Shown one piece after another: positions 51,283 through 60,437 of a DNA stretch of 64,000 nucleotides. This DNA is from Streptomyces caniscabiei (GTDB taxonomy: Bacteria; Actinomycetota; Actinomycetes; Streptomycetales; Streptomycetaceae). The stretch covers positions 62,001 through 126,000 of the forward strand of contig NZ_JABXWI010000020.1 in the NCBI RefSeq assembly GCF_014930365.1, read 5' to 3'. A program made the translations under genes and the position numbers. How positions within the stretch are numbered: position 1 is the first letter of the stretch; each line of letters begins with the position of its first letter. Below the pieces are notes generated by a model, which saw only the letters and a program-made list of their open reading frames with translations, ran no database searches and was not told the DNA's origin.

Positions 51283-51908
51283 GCGAGGACGACGAGTTGG
51301 GCGCGGTCGCGGGCGCCCAGCTTCACCATCGTGCGGCTGACGTGCGTCTTGGCCGTGAGCGGACTGACGACGAGCCGGCGGGCGATCTCCTCGTTGGTCA
51401 GACCGATACCGACCAGAGCCATCACCTCCCGTTCCCGCTCGGTCAGTCCGTCGAGCGAGGAGAGGGCCGAGGGCTCCTTGGACCGGGCGGCGAACTCGGC
51501 GATCAGCCGCCGGGTCACACCGGGCGACAGCAGCGCGTCGCCCTCGACCACCGCCCGTACCGCGCGCACGAGTTCCTCGGGTTCGGTGTCCTTGACCAGA
51601 AAGCCTGACGCGCCGGCACGGATGGCCTCGAAGACGTACTCGTCGAGTTCGAAGGTGGTCAGCATGACGACCTTCACCCCGGCCAGGCCGGGGTCGTCGG
51701 TGATGCGCCGTGTCGCGGCGAGCCCGTCGAGCAGGGGCATGCGGATGTCCATCAGGACGACGTCGGGGCGGAGTTCACGCACGCCGCGCAGTGCCTCCTC
51801 GCCGTCGGCGGCCTCCCCGGCCACCTCGATGTCGGGCTGCGCGTCGAGCAGCGCCCTGAACCCGGCCCTCACCAGCGCCTGGTCGTCGGCCAGCAGTACG
51901 CGGATCAC
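51243..51908 (-). CDS. NarL/LuxR-family response regulator
   Basis: 221 residues. The receiver domain has the acidic pair DDQ near the N-terminus, phospho-acceptor Asp in VVLMDIRMP and Lys in LVKDTEPEE. The C-terminal LuxR helix-turn-helix reads LTEREREVMALVGIGLTNEEIA. GTG 51908 overlaps the kinase stop (GTGA), so the pair is translationally coupled. The signal is unknown. Confidence 0.95.
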   Translation of the reverse strand: MIRVLLADDQALVRAGFRALLDAQPDIEVAGEAADGEEALRGVRELRPDVVLMDIRMPLLDGLAATRRITDDPGLAGVKVVMLTTFELDEYVFEAIRAGASGFLVKDTEPEELVRAVRAVVEGDALLSPGVTRRLIAEFAARSKEPSALSSLDGLTEREREVMALVGIGLTNEEIARRLVVSPLTAKTHVSRTMVKLGARDRAQLVVLAYESGLVRPGWLG

Positions 51909-53161
51909 CGGTCCTCCTCGACCTCACGGGAGGCCCGCACCGGCAGTACGGCGAGCACCCGGAAGCCCCCGTCGGCGCGCGGGCCCGCCTCGATCGTGCC
52001 ACCGAGCGCGGCGGCCCGCTCCCGCATCCCGACGAGTCCGTTGCCACCGCCGCCCGCCTCGGCGGAGGTCGCGGGCCCGTCGTCGTCGATCCGCAGCCGC
52101 AGCGCGCGACGGTCACGGTCGAGGTCGAGGCCCACCCGCGCGTGGCGCGATCCCGAGTGCCGTACGACGTTGGTGAGGGCCTCCTGGACGATGCGGAAGG
52201 CGGCGAGATCGGTGCCCGGCGGCAGGTCGGGCGGCTCGCCCTCGACCGCGACGGTCAGGCCCGCGCCGGCCGCCTGCTCGACGAGTTCGGGGAGCCGGTC
52301 GAGGCCCGGGGCGGGGGCGCGCGGGGCGTCGCCGGGTGTCCGGAGCGTGTCGAGCACCTGGCGGACCTCGCCCAGGGCCTCCTTGCTCGCCGCCTTGATG
52401 GTGCTGAGGGCGGTGCGGGCCTGCTCCGGGTCGGAGTCGAGGAGCGCCAGCCCCACGCCCGCCTGGACGTTGATCACCGAGATGCTGTGGGCGAGGACGT
52501 CGTGCAGTTCACGGGCGATCCGCAGCCGTTCCTCGTCGGCCCGCCGCCGGGCGGCCCGGGCGCGTTCGGCCCGCTCCCGGACCCACTGCTCGCGCCGGGT
52601 CCGGGCCAGCTCGGAGAGCGCGACGATCGCCACGCCCCAGGCCACGACGACGATCTCCTGTCCCCAGCTCGCGGCGTCGTCCCCGTCCGGCGGCAGCCAC
52701 CGGTACAGCCAGTGCGCCACCAGGACGTGCCCGGCCCACAGCGCGCCCATCGCCGTCCAGGCGGCCCGGCGGTGCCCGGCGACGATCGCGCTGAAGCAGC
52801 CGACGGCCACGGTGAGGAACACCGGCCCGTACGGATACCCGGCGCCCAGGTACACCATGGCGGTCGCGGCCGTCCCGAACGCCACGAGCACCGGGTGCCG
52901 CCACCGCCACAACAGCATCACGCTGCCCAGCAGCAGCAGGACGCGCGCGAAGGGGTCGAGCGCGGCGCGTTCGCCCTGCTGGAGCTCGGCGGCCGCGGCG
53001 GATCCGACCATGACGACGACGGTGAGCGCGAGGGTGGAGCTCCATGGCAGGCGGGGGCGCGTCTCGTCGCCGTCCGCCCGGTTCCACCACGGGGGCCCGC
53101 CCCCGTGCCACCGTCGCCGTGCCGGCCCGAGGCCGACCGTGTCCACACCCTGCTCCGCCAT
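51905..53161 (-). CDS. Sensor histidine kinase (NarX-type, HisKA_3)
   Basis: 418 residues. The N-terminal half has about five helices with short loops, so it senses membrane or envelope signals without a large extracellular domain. The HisKA_3 box is RIARELHDVLAHSISVINVQ, and the ATPase domain has the N-box AFRIVQEALTNVVRHS and G-box GNGLVGMRERA. The coupled response regulator is downstream. The ATG at 53161 gives the usual start of this family; the frame upstream is GC-rich noise. Confidence 0.93.
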   Translation of the reverse strand: MAEQGVDTVGLGPARRRWHGGGPPWWNRADGDETRPRLPWSSTLALTVVVMVGSAAAAELQQGERAALDPFARVLLLLGSVMLLWRWRHPVLVAFGTAATAMVYLGAGYPYGPVFLTVAVGCFSAIVAGHRRAAWTAMGALWAGHVLVAHWLYRWLPPDGDDAASWGQEIVVVAWGVAIVALSELARTRREQWVRERAERARAARRRADEERLRIARELHDVLAHSISVINVQAGVGLALLDSDPEQARTALSTIKAASKEALGEVRQVLDTLRTPGDAPRAPAPGLDRLPELVEQAAGAGLTVAVEGEPPDLPPGTDLAAFRIVQEALTNVVRHSGSRHARVGLDLDRDRRALRLRIDDDGPATSAEAGGGGNGLVGMRERAAALGGTIEAGPRADGGFRVLAVLPVRASREVEEDR

Positions 53162-53220
53162 ACCGGCCACGCTAGACGCCGCCCACCGGGCACGACGTCG
53201 GCCGAGCGAGGTGGTCCCGG

Positions 53221-53925
53221 CTACTCCCCGCGAAGTACGCCCGTCAGTCCCACGTGGTGGGCGAGCCCGTGCGCCGCGTGGCGGAAGAACACCTCGCGGT
53301 TCTCGACCACCCTGTTGAACTGCCCGAACACCTCGAAGTTGACCAGGCCGAACAACTGGGCCCACGCCGCGACCAGTCCCGCGACCGCCTGCGGCGGCAG
53401 ATCGGGCGCGAAGTCCTCGGCCATCCGCAGGGCCTCGGGCCGCAGCTCGGCCGGCAGCTCCCGCCCGGTCACCCCGTCGGCCCGGTGCGCCTCCCGCACG
53501 ATCCGGACGAGCACCAGCCCCGCCCGGGAGGCGGCCGGCACCGTCGCGTCGGGCGCCGTGTACCCCGGCACGGGAGAGCCGTAGATCAACGCGTACTCGT
53601 GCGGTCGCGCCAGCGCCCACTCCCGCACCCCCTCGCACACCGCGACCCACTGACCGGCCGGGCTCTCCCCGGCGGCCTTCGCGTGCGCGGCCTCGGCCGC
53701 CTCCCCCAGCGAGTCGAAGGCGTCGATGATCAGCGCGGTGAGCAGGTCGTCCCGGCTCGGGAAGTAGCGGTAGAGCGCGGAGGAGACCATCCCCAGCTCA
53801 CGTGCGACGGCCCGCAGCGACAACTTGGCGGCGCCCTCGGCGGCGAGCTGTCTGCGCGCCTCGTCCTTGATGGCGGCGGTGACCTCGATCCGGGCGCGGG
53901 CGCGAACCCCTCGTGCGGTGCTCAT
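53221..53925 (-). CDS. TetR-family regulator
   Basis: 234 residues. The TetR helix-turn-helix spans AKLSLRAVARELGMVSSALYRYFPSRDDLL. The C-terminal domain is of the WHG type (AWAQLFGLVNFEVFGQF). It diverges from the Ddn-like gene, and the shared region has two near-identical palindromes, so it probably represses both. A CACACT -10-like box lies 6 nt before the ATG, which suggests a leaderless message. Confidence 0.93.
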   Translation of the reverse strand: MSTARGVRARARIEVTAAIKDEARRQLAAEGAAKLSLRAVARELGMVSSALYRYFPSRDDLLTALIIDAFDSLGEAAEAAHAKAAGESPAGQWVAVCEGVREWALARPHEYALIYGSPVPGYTAPDATVPAASRAGLVLVRIVREAHRADGVTGRELPAELRPEALRMAEDFAPDLPPQAVAGLVAAWAQLFGLVNFEVFGQFNRVVENREVFFRHAAHGLAHHVGLTGVLRGE

Positions 53926-53960
53926 GCCAGCAGTGTGCCACAGAGGCAGAGCACTGCACA

Positions 53961-54035
53961 CAAACGAGAGCGGCGCTCTTGCCACGGAGCACCGATCTCG
54001 TGCACACTGCTCACGAACGAGAGCACCGCTCTCTG
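53961..54035. promoter_or_regulatory. Two TetR-type operators
   Basis: AACGAGAGC-N3-GCTCTY occurs twice: AGAGCGGCGCTCT (53967-53979) and GAGAGCACCGCTCTC (54019-54033), about 54 bp apart and each preceded by GCACAC-like words. They lie between the divergent TetR and Ddn-like genes. Confidence 0.75.
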
Positions 54036-54081
54036 AAGGGACCGCGCAGAGTCGCGCTCCCCCACCCACGGGAGGAACCCC

Positions 54082-54534
54082 ATGTCGCCGTCGCCCCACT
54101 ACATCAAGGCCAACCCCTTCGACCGCGCGCTCAACGGCGTCATCGGCTGGCTCGCCCGCCACGGCGTCAGCCTCCTCGGCACGGCCGAACTCTCCGTGCG
54201 CGGCCGAAAGAGCGGCGAATGGCGCCGGCTGCCGGTCAACCCGCTGCCGTACGAGGGCGGCCCCTACCTCGTCTCGGCGCGGGGCCACTCCGAGTGGGTG
54301 CGCAACATGCGGGCGGCGGGCGGTGGACGGCTGCAAGTGGGCCGCCGGGTGCAGGAGTTCACGGCGGTCGAGCTGCCCGACGAGGAGAAGCCCGTCGTGC
54401 TGCGCACCTACCTGAAGAAGTGGGGCTGGGAGGTGGGCCGGTTCTTCGGCGACGTCACCGCCGACTCCACCGACGCCGAACTGCTCGCCGCCGCACCGAA
54501 GCACCCCGTCTTCCGGATCACCGTCCAGCGGTGA
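54082..54534 (+). CDS. Ddn-like deazaflavin (F420)-dependent nitroreductase-family protein
   Basis: 150 residues of split beta-barrel fold. LSVRGRKSGEWRRLPVNPLPYEGGPYLVSARG carries the RKSG F420-binding pattern, and WVRNMRAAG follows. Mycobacterial relatives reduce quinones or nitro-drugs with F420H2. The TetR palindromes upstream suggest induction by a small, perhaps toxic, molecule. GGGAGG lies about 6 nt before the ATG. Confidence 0.88.
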   Translation: MSPSPHYIKANPFDRALNGVIGWLARHGVSLLGTAELSVRGRKSGEWRRLPVNPLPYEGGPYLVSARGHSEWVRNMRAAGGGRLQVGRRVQEFTAVELPDEEKPVVLRTYLKKWGWEVGRFFGDVTADSTDAELLAAAPKHPVFRITVQR

Positions 54535-54583
54535 CCGGCGGGGTGCCGGCGGAGGCGCGGGCCTGTGCGTCGAAGGCGCGGGC

Positions 54584-55789
54584 CTACTTGTCGAACGCGG
54601 TCAGCGCGCGCTGGGCGATCGGGTGGTTACGGACGATCTCGCCCAGGGAGGTCGACCCGCGCGTGATGTCCACGAAGGCCCGCCAGGCGGGCCGGAATCC
54701 GGTGAGCGCCGCGTGGAAGAGCCCCGGCCGCCGCTCGAAGGCGATCAGCAGCCGCTTGCCGACGCTCATCTCGACCCCGAGCCCCGCCTTCACGGCGAAC
54801 GCGTAGTTCAGGGCCTGGCGGCGGGTGTCCACCGCGTCGTGCGCCTCGGCGATCCGCACCGCCCACTCCCCCGCGAGCCGCCCCGAGCGCAGCGCGAAGG
54901 AGATGCCCTCCCGGGTCCACGGCTCCAACAGACCCGCCGCGTCCCCGCAGACCAGCACCCGGCCCCGCGAGAGGGGCGAGTCGTCGGCACGGCAGCGCGT
55001 CAAGTGACCCGAGGAGACGCTCGGTTCGAAGCCGGCGAGGCCGAGCCGACCGATGAAGTCCTCCAAGTACCGCTTGGTGGCGGCGCCTTCGCCGCGCGCG
55101 GAGATGACCCCCACGGTGAGGGTGTCGCCCTTGGGGAACACCCACCCGTAACTACCGGGCATGGGGCCCCAGTCGATGAGGACACGCCCCTTCCAGTCCT
55201 CGGCGACCGTCTCCGGGACGGGGATCTCCGCCTCCAGGCCGAGGTCGACCTGTTCGAGCTTCACCCCGACATGCGCCCCTATGCGGCTGGCGCTGCCGTC
55301 CGCGCCGACGACGGCCCGCGCGAACAGCGTCTCCCCGCCCTGGACGACGACGGCGACCGTACGCCGGTCGGGCACCGCCGAGCCGTGCTGCTCGACGCGG
55401 GTGACCGTGACGCCGGTGCGCAGTTCGGCGCCCGCCTTCTGCGCGTGCTCGACGAGTTGCTGGTCGAACTCGGGCCGGTTGATCAGCCCGAACAGCATCT
55501 GTTTCGACTTGCGCGTCCGGGCGTAGCGGCCGTCGAGGGAGAAGGTGACCGCGTGCACCCGGTCCTTGAAGGGCAGTTCGAAGCCGGGCGGCAGCGCGTC
55601 GCGCGAGGGGCCGATGATGCCGCCGCCGCACGTCTTGTAGCGCGGCAGCTCCGCCTTCTCCAGCAACAGGACGCTGCGTCCCGCGACCGCCGCCGCGTAG
55701 GCGGCCGAAGCCCCCGCGGGGCCCGCGCCCACCACGACGACGTCCCACACCCGCTGCACGTCGTCCGCCGAAGAGTTCTCGCTGCTCAC
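54584..55789 (-). CDS. Geranylgeranyl reductase-family FAD-dependent oxidoreductase
   Basis: 401 residues. FAD-binding motif VVVVGAGPAGASAAYAA at the N-terminus, the GGR family box PRYKTCGGGI, then GADGSASRIG and GDAAGLLEPWTREGISFAL. Members reduce isoprenoid chains, such as the menaquinone side chain (MenJ in mycobacteria) or lipid precursors. The start is GTG at 55789 without a clear ribosome site. It is convergent with the Ddn-like gene; the two are probably not linked in function. Confidence 0.9.
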   Translation of the reverse strand: MSSENSSADDVQRVWDVVVVGAGPAGASAAYAAAVAGRSVLLLEKAELPRYKTCGGGIIGPSRDALPPGFELPFKDRVHAVTFSLDGRYARTRKSKQMLFGLINRPEFDQQLVEHAQKAGAELRTGVTVTRVEQHGSAVPDRRTVAVVVQGGETLFARAVVGADGSASRIGAHVGVKLEQVDLGLEAEIPVPETVAEDWKGRVLIDWGPMPGSYGWVFPKGDTLTVGVISARGEGAATKRYLEDFIGRLGLAGFEPSVSSGHLTRCRADDSPLSRGRVLVCGDAAGLLEPWTREGISFALRSGRLAGEWAVRIAEAHDAVDTRRQALNYAFAVKAGLGVEMSVGKRLLIAFERRPGLFHAALTGFRPAWRAFVDITRGSTSLGEIVRNHPIAQRALTAFDK

Positions 55790-55982
55790 GATGGTCTACT
55801 GCTCCCGATCCAGCCGCCTGCCGCACCTGTCCCACGCATCCTACGGCGGGCGACGGCCGGGGCCCTTCCGAGTCCGCTGTGGGAGGATCGGCAGCGCATG
55901 CGCCCTACACCGACACACCGGGCAGAGGCGCGTGCGGCCCCGTACCCAGAAGGACAACGTCGCACCCACCAGGAGCGTGCCC

Positions 55983-57338
55983 ATGCCGTCGAACCCGGTC
56001 GCCGAGACCGTCGCCTCGCTGCTTCCCCGGGCGAAGGAGGAGCTCACCGAACTGGTGGCCTTCAAGTCGGTGGCTGACTTCGACCAGTTCCCGAAGAGCG
56101 AGAGCGAGGGCGCCGCGCGCTGGATCGCCGACGCGCTGCGCGCCGAGGGCTTCGAGGACGTCGCCCTGCTGCACACCCCCGACGGCACCCAGTCCGTGTA
56201 CGGCTGCCTCCCGGGACCCGAGGGCGCGAAGACGGTGCTCCTGTACGCCCACTACGACGTGCAGCCGCCGCTCGACGAGGCCGCGTGGGTGTCGCCGCCG
56301 TTCGAGCTGACCGAGCGCGACGGCCGCTGGTACGGGCGCGGCGCCGCCGACTGCAAGGGCGGCGTGATCATGCACCTGCTGGCACTGCGCGCCCTCAAGG
56401 CGAACGGCGGGGTGCCGGTCACCGTCAAGGTGATCGTCGAGGGCTCCGAGGAGATGGGCACCGGCGGCCTCCAGCAGTACGCCGAGGCGCACCCCGACCT
56501 GCTCGCCGCCGACACCGTCGTCATCGGCGACGCGGGCAACTTCCGCGTGGGCCTGCCCACGGTCACCTCCTCCCTGCGCGGCATGATCCTCATGCGGGTG
56601 CGGGTCGACGCCCTCGAAGGCAATCTGCACTCGGGCCAGTTCGGCGGCGCGGCCCCCGACGCGCTGGCCGCGCTGATCCGCGTCCTGGACTCCCTGCGCG
56701 ACGAGGACGGCACGACGACCGTCGACGGACTCGCGAGCGACGGGACGTGGGACGGCCTGCAGTACGGCGACGCCCAGTTCCGCGAGGACGCCAAGGTGCT
56801 CGACGGGGTGGAACTCGTCGGCGCCGACACCGTCGCCGACCGGATCTGGGCCCGTCCCGCCGCCACCGTGCTGGGCATCGACGCCCCGCCCGTGGTCGGC
56901 GCGACCCCGTCGATCCAGGCGAGCGCCCGCGCCCTGATCGGGCTGCGCGTCCCGCCGGGGGTGGACGTCCAGCAGGCGATCAAGCTGCTCGAGGCCCACG
57001 TCGTGGCGCACACACCGTGGGGCGCGCGGGTGAGCTGCGAACTCATCGGCCACGGGCAGGCGTTCCGCGCCGACACCTCCAGCCCGGCGTACGAGGCGAT
57101 GGCCGCGGCGATGGCCGTCGCGTATCCGGGCCAGGAGATGCAGTACGCGGGCCACGGCGGCTCCATCCCCCTCTGCAACGCCCTCGCCGCGCTCTACCCC
57201 GAGGCCGAGATCCTCCTCATCGGCCTCAGCGAGCCCGAGGCCCGTATCCACGCCGTCGACGAGAGCGTGTCCCCGGAGGAGCTGGAGCGCATGTCGGTGA
57301 CGGAGGCGTTGTTCCTGCGGAACTACGCAAACAGCTGA
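55983..57338 (+). CDS. M20-family dipeptidase
   Basis: 451 residues. Di-zinc ligands appear in YAHYDVQPP (His, Asp), GRGAADCKGG and EGSEEMG (catalytic and metal Glu). A lid domain with NLHSGQFGGAAPDAL and RVDALEGN follows, and the last ligand is in GHGGSIPLCN. It is a cytosolic dipeptidase of the PepV/CNDP type, probably recycling small peptides. AGGAG lies 7 nt before the ATG. Confidence 0.92.
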   Translation: MPSNPVAETVASLLPRAKEELTELVAFKSVADFDQFPKSESEGAARWIADALRAEGFEDVALLHTPDGTQSVYGCLPGPEGAKTVLLYAHYDVQPPLDEAAWVSPPFELTERDGRWYGRGAADCKGGVIMHLLALRALKANGGVPVTVKVIVEGSEEMGTGGLQQYAEAHPDLLAADTVVIGDAGNFRVGLPTVTSSLRGMILMRVRVDALEGNLHSGQFGGAAPDALAALIRVLDSLRDEDGTTTVDGLASDGTWDGLQYGDAQFREDAKVLDGVELVGADTVADRIWARPAATVLGIDAPPVVGATPSIQASARALIGLRVPPGVDVQQAIKLLEAHVVAHTPWGARVSCELIGHGQAFRADTSSPAYEAMAAAMAVAYPGQEMQYAGHGGSIPLCNALAALYPEAEILLIGLSEPEARIHAVDESVSPEELERMSVTEALFLRNYANS

Positions 57339-57343
57339 GCGAA

Positions 57344-57367
57344 CCCGCGCCCCGAAAGGGGCGCGGG
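57344..57367 (+). terminator. Terminator hairpin with GAAA loop
   Basis: CCCGCGCCCC, GAAA, GGGGCGCGGG, a perfect 10-bp stem 6 bp after the dipeptidase stop. It is followed by GAACTGCGCGAGCAACC, a sequence often seen after this hairpin in streptomycetes. Confidence 0.85.
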
Positions 57368-57447
57368 GAACTGCGCGAGCAACCACAGCCCACCCGCACC
57401 CGCCTCACAGCCGACCCCGAAACGGCGGCGGCGCGAAGAGTCACCCC

Positions 57448-58485
57448 CTACACAGGAACCCCGGCCTCCAGGTACAGCGCGGCGCCCCGCTCCCGAGCCC
57501 GCAACGCCCATCGCAACCGCTCGTACCGCACCGGCGGCAGCAGATCCGCGGCCTCCTCCTCCGTGACGAACCTCCAGTCACGCAGCTCGGGCCCGGGCAG
57601 CACGGGCCGCTGCGCACCGGTGACGTCCAGCCGGCCCCCGTCGAACAGCAGCCGCAGCCCGCCGTAGCGCGGCGACACCGGCGCCTCCCAGTCGACGACC
57701 AGCAGCCGGGGCACCTCCCCGAGCCGTATCCCGATCTCCTCCAGCACCTCCCGCACACCCGCCCGCGCCGGCGCCTCGCCCGGCTCGACGACCCCTCCGG
57801 GGAACTCCCATCCGGGCTTGTAGGTCGGATCGACGAGCAGGACCCGGTCCTCCTCGTCGAACAACAGGACCCCCGCGGCGACCGTCTCGGCGGTCGGCTC
57901 GGGGGTCTGCACGATGTCGCACACGGGTACGCCGTCGGCGGCCAGGGCATCGGCGATACGCCGCGCGGTCTCGTACGGGGTGAGGGCACCGGTGTCGACG
58001 AGGTGGGCATCCGTGGTGAGCCAGCCGCTCAGCGCCGCGCGGTACGGCGCGATGTGGTCGTACGCCCATTGACGCAGCCGCATCTCGCCGTCGGGGAGGT
58101 CGGGCGGAATCTCCCGCTCGGCTATTCGCTCGCGCAGTATCGTTTCGGCCGGGGCCAGGAGCAGATGCCGTACGGGGATGCGGCGGGAGGCGAGGCCGCC
58201 GAAGATCTCGTCGCGGTACTCCTGGCGGAGCAGGGTCATGGGGACCACGAGGGTGCCGCCCAGCTCGGCGAGCAGCGCGGCGGCGGTGTCGACCACCAGC
58301 CGTCGCCAGCTCGGCAGGTCCTGGAAGTCGCCGACCTCGGCGAGGCGTTTGGCCGGCAGCATGTGTGTCAGTGCGCCGCCGATGACCTCGGGGTCGAAGA
58401 GCGTGCTGTTCGGGATCAGTTCGATCAGTTCCCGTGCGGTGGTGGTCTTCCCCGCACCGAACGCACCGTTGATCCAGACGATCAC
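57448..58485 (-). CDS. TmrB-like P-loop domain fused to a Nudix hydrolase
   Basis: 345 residues. Residues 1-190 start VIVWINGAFGAGKTT (Walker A at about 7-14) and align with TmrB, the tunicamycin-resistance P-loop protein of Bacillus (DFQDLPSW, VVPMTLLRQEY). Residues about 200-345 are a Nudix domain with a perfect box: G231, E237, then REVLEEIGI (245-253). So a nucleotide-binding kinase-like part is joined to a pyrophosphatase. The target is unknown. The GTG at 58485 has GGGGG just upstream. Confidence 0.88.
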   Translation of the reverse strand: MIVWINGAFGAGKTTTARELIELIPNSTLFDPEVIGGALTHMLPAKRLAEVGDFQDLPSWRRLVVDTAAALLAELGGTLVVPMTLLRQEYRDEIFGGLASRRIPVRHLLLAPAETILRERIAEREIPPDLPDGEMRLRQWAYDHIAPYRAALSGWLTTDAHLVDTGALTPYETARRIADALAADGVPVCDIVQTPEPTAETVAAGVLLFDEEDRVLLVDPTYKPGWEFPGGVVEPGEAPARAGVREVLEEIGIRLGEVPRLLVVDWEAPVSPRYGGLRLLFDGGRLDVTGAQRPVLPGPELRDWRFVTEEEAADLLPPVRYERLRWALRARERGAALYLEAGVPV

Positions 58486-58572
58486 GGTTCCCCCTCTTCT
58501 GTTGGCCCCCTGAGGCTTGCCCTCCACTCCGCCACGGAAACCAGCCGCTGATGAGGAGCCGAAATACGCCGA

Positions 58573-58602
58573 CGGCGGGCCCCCTCCGAAGGGGGCCCGC
58601 CG
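58573..58602 (-). terminator. Strong terminator of the small secreted protein gene
   Basis: CGGCGGGCCCCCT and its reverse complement form a perfect 13-bp stem with loop CCGA. It lies 53 bp after the small gene and 88 bp before the TmrB-Nudix start, so it insulates the two. Confidence 0.8.
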
Positions 58603-58654
58603 TGCGCGGTACTTGGGGAGACGGACGGGGAGTCCGCCTCCCGCTATCAGGCCG

Positions 58655-58909
58655 TCAGCTTTCCTTGCCGCTCTTGCCGCTCTTGCCCTCCTGGCCCGAC
58701 AGGCCTCCCAGGGCGTCGTCGTCGACCGCCAGGCTGTCGTTGGCGACCGTCTTGCCGACCTCGCCGAGCGTGCCCTCGACGTCCAGTTTGCTCAGTCCGT
58801 CGGCCTTCCCGAGGGCGTCGGCGGCTTCGAGCCCGTGCGACGGCGTGATGGCCGCGACGACGAAACCGGTGGCGAGGGAGGCGATGGCGAGCATGCTGCG
58901 CTTCTTCAT
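58655..58909 (-). CDS. Small secreted protein with charged tail
   Basis: 84 residues. A signal peptide (MKKRSMLAIASLATGFVVAA) is followed by a short Leu/Asp-rich segment (EAADALGKADGLSKLDVEGTLGEVG) and a tail with repeated GKSGK motifs. No cysteine is present in the mature part. I do not know its function. A strong ribosome site (GAGGGGGG) and a terminator downstream support a real gene. Confidence 0.75.
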   Translation of the reverse strand: MKKRSMLAIASLATGFVVAAITPSHGLEAADALGKADGLSKLDVEGTLGEVGKTVANDSLAVDDDALGGLSGQEGKSGKSGKES

Positions 58910-59219
58910 GCCCCCCTCAACTGCGGAAGCCCCTCGGGGGTCACGCCCGGTTTTCACGGCCCCGGCGAGCGGACCGCCCTGCCCCGCCCACGCCACTACC
59001 GGCACGCGGCACGACCGACGCTCCGGTCCGGCCCGAGCGGCACGGACCTGAGCGGCCGAATGTGAAACACCCCGGAGCGAGGGCGGACAGCGAGGTCGGT
59101 GCGGCAGTCGGTACGGCACATCCCGCCGCCGCGTCGAAGCCGCGGGGCGCGCCCCGGCCCGCTCCCGGTACGGCCCGCTCCCGGTGCGGCCCGAACGCGC
59201 CGCTCCGATCACTCCCCCG
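58910..59219. other. Intergenic region
   Basis: No gene seen between the small secreted protein and the ROK kinase (310 bp). It should hold the promoter of the small gene; I saw no clear repeat or hairpin. Confidence 0.5.
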
Positions 59220-60152
59220 TCAGCCCCGCCCCCTCAGCGCCGCCGCGGCCGCGCCGACCAAACCCGCGTCGGTGCCCATTTCCGCGGGGGCCACGGTCAG
59301 GTCCTGGACGAAGGAGAGCGTGGCGTAGTTCTTGAGGGCGGTGCGCAGGGGCGCGAAGAGGACGTCGCCGGCGTTCGCGACGCCGCCGCCGATGACCGCG
59401 AGGTCGATCTCCACGAGGGTGGCGGTCGCCGCGATCCCGGCCGCGAGGGCCTGCGCGGCGCGTTCGAAGGAGGCCACGGCGATGGGGTCGCCGGACCGCG
59501 CGGCGACGGCGACCGCCGCCGCGGAGGTGTCCCCGTCGGGTCCGGGCCGCCAGCCGTTCTCCAAGGCGCGGCGGGCGATGTTGGGCCCGCTGGCGATGCG
59601 CTCGACACAGCCGCGGGCACCGCACGGGCACGCGTCGCCGTCGAGGTCGACGCTGATGTGGCCGATGTGCCCGGCGTTCCCGGTGGGCCCCGTGTACAGC
59701 CTCCCGCCGAGGACGAGGCCACCGCCGACGCCCGTCGACACCACCATGCACAGCGCGTTGTCATGGCCGCGCGCGGCGCCCTGCCAGTGCTCGGCCGCCG
59801 TGATGGCCGCGCCGTCGCCTATCAGGTCGACGGGCAGACCGCCGGTCACGGCCCGGACCCGCTCGACGAGGGGGAAGCCCCGCCAGCCGTGGATGTTCAC
59901 CGGGCTCACCGTGCCCGCGGAGGCGTCCACCGGCCCCGCGCTGCCGATCCCGACGGCAGTGACCCCGCCCCACAGCGGGTCGGCGCCCAGTTCCCCGAAC
60001 ACGTCCTCGACGGCCCGCATCACGGTCTCCCCGTCCTCCCGCGCGGGCGTCGGGCGCTGTGCGCGCACCAGGATCCTGCCGTGGCCGTCCACCAGCGCCC
60101 CGGCGATCTTGGTGCCGCCTATGTCGAGCGCGGCCACGAGGTCGGTCTGCAT
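59220..60152 (-). CDS. ROK-family sugar kinase
   Basis: 310 residues. The ATP-binding start is ALDIGGTKIAGALVD, then the catalytic Asp region (DLIGDGAAITAAEHW) and the ROK zinc signature GHIGHISVDLDGDACPCGARG. It has no helix-turn-helix, so it is a kinase rather than a regulator. It phosphorylates glucose or a related sugar. It diverges from a LacI gene with a perfect palindrome between them. Confidence 0.9.
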   Translation of the reverse strand: MQTDLVAALDIGGTKIAGALVDGHGRILVRAQRPTPAREDGETVMRAVEDVFGELGADPLWGGVTAVGIGSAGPVDASAGTVSPVNIHGWRGFPLVERVRAVTGGLPVDLIGDGAAITAAEHWQGAARGHDNALCMVVSTGVGGGLVLGGRLYTGPTGNAGHIGHISVDLDGDACPCGARGCVERIASGPNIARRALENGWRPGPDGDTSAAAVAVAARSGDPIAVASFERAAQALAAGIAATATLVEIDLAVIGGGVANAGDVLFAPLRTALKNYATLSFVQDLTVAPAEMGTDAGLVGAAAAALRGRG

Positions 60153-60296
60153 CAGTGTCAGTTCTCCCGCTGCGAGTCTCCTACCGGGCGCCCGAATCCC
60201 GCGACACCCGGATCTCCGGCCGGAAACCGGCAGCACGACGCTCGCCTGGTGGGGGGCGCCGGCCGGAGAATGCGATAGACAGTCTCCCCCGGCCGT

Positions 60297-60308
60297 GACA
60301 ACGTTGTC
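60297..60308. promoter_or_regulatory. LacI-type operator
   Basis: GACAACGTTGTC, a perfect 12-bp palindrome with the central CG typical of LacI-family sites, in the divergent region between the ROK kinase and the LacI gene. Confidence 0.7.
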
Positions 60309-60437
60309 CAGGCTCTATGCTCGACGGCACATCCTCAACAGTCGCACCATTTCCCCACAGCACCACACCACTCACCACCCACAGCACCCGCTACCGCGAC
60401 CCCGACCCCGACCACGACCACGACCACGACCGCGTTC

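Noticed and set aside
58655..58909. Second RiPP precursor candidate
   Set aside because: It has a clear signal peptide, no Cys or cyclase gene nearby and its own terminator; a small secreted protein is more likely.
60398..60430. Phase-variation tract before the LacI start
   Set aside because: The hexamer repeat does not change the reading frame (multiples of 6), and the true start may be downstream; no evidence for variation.
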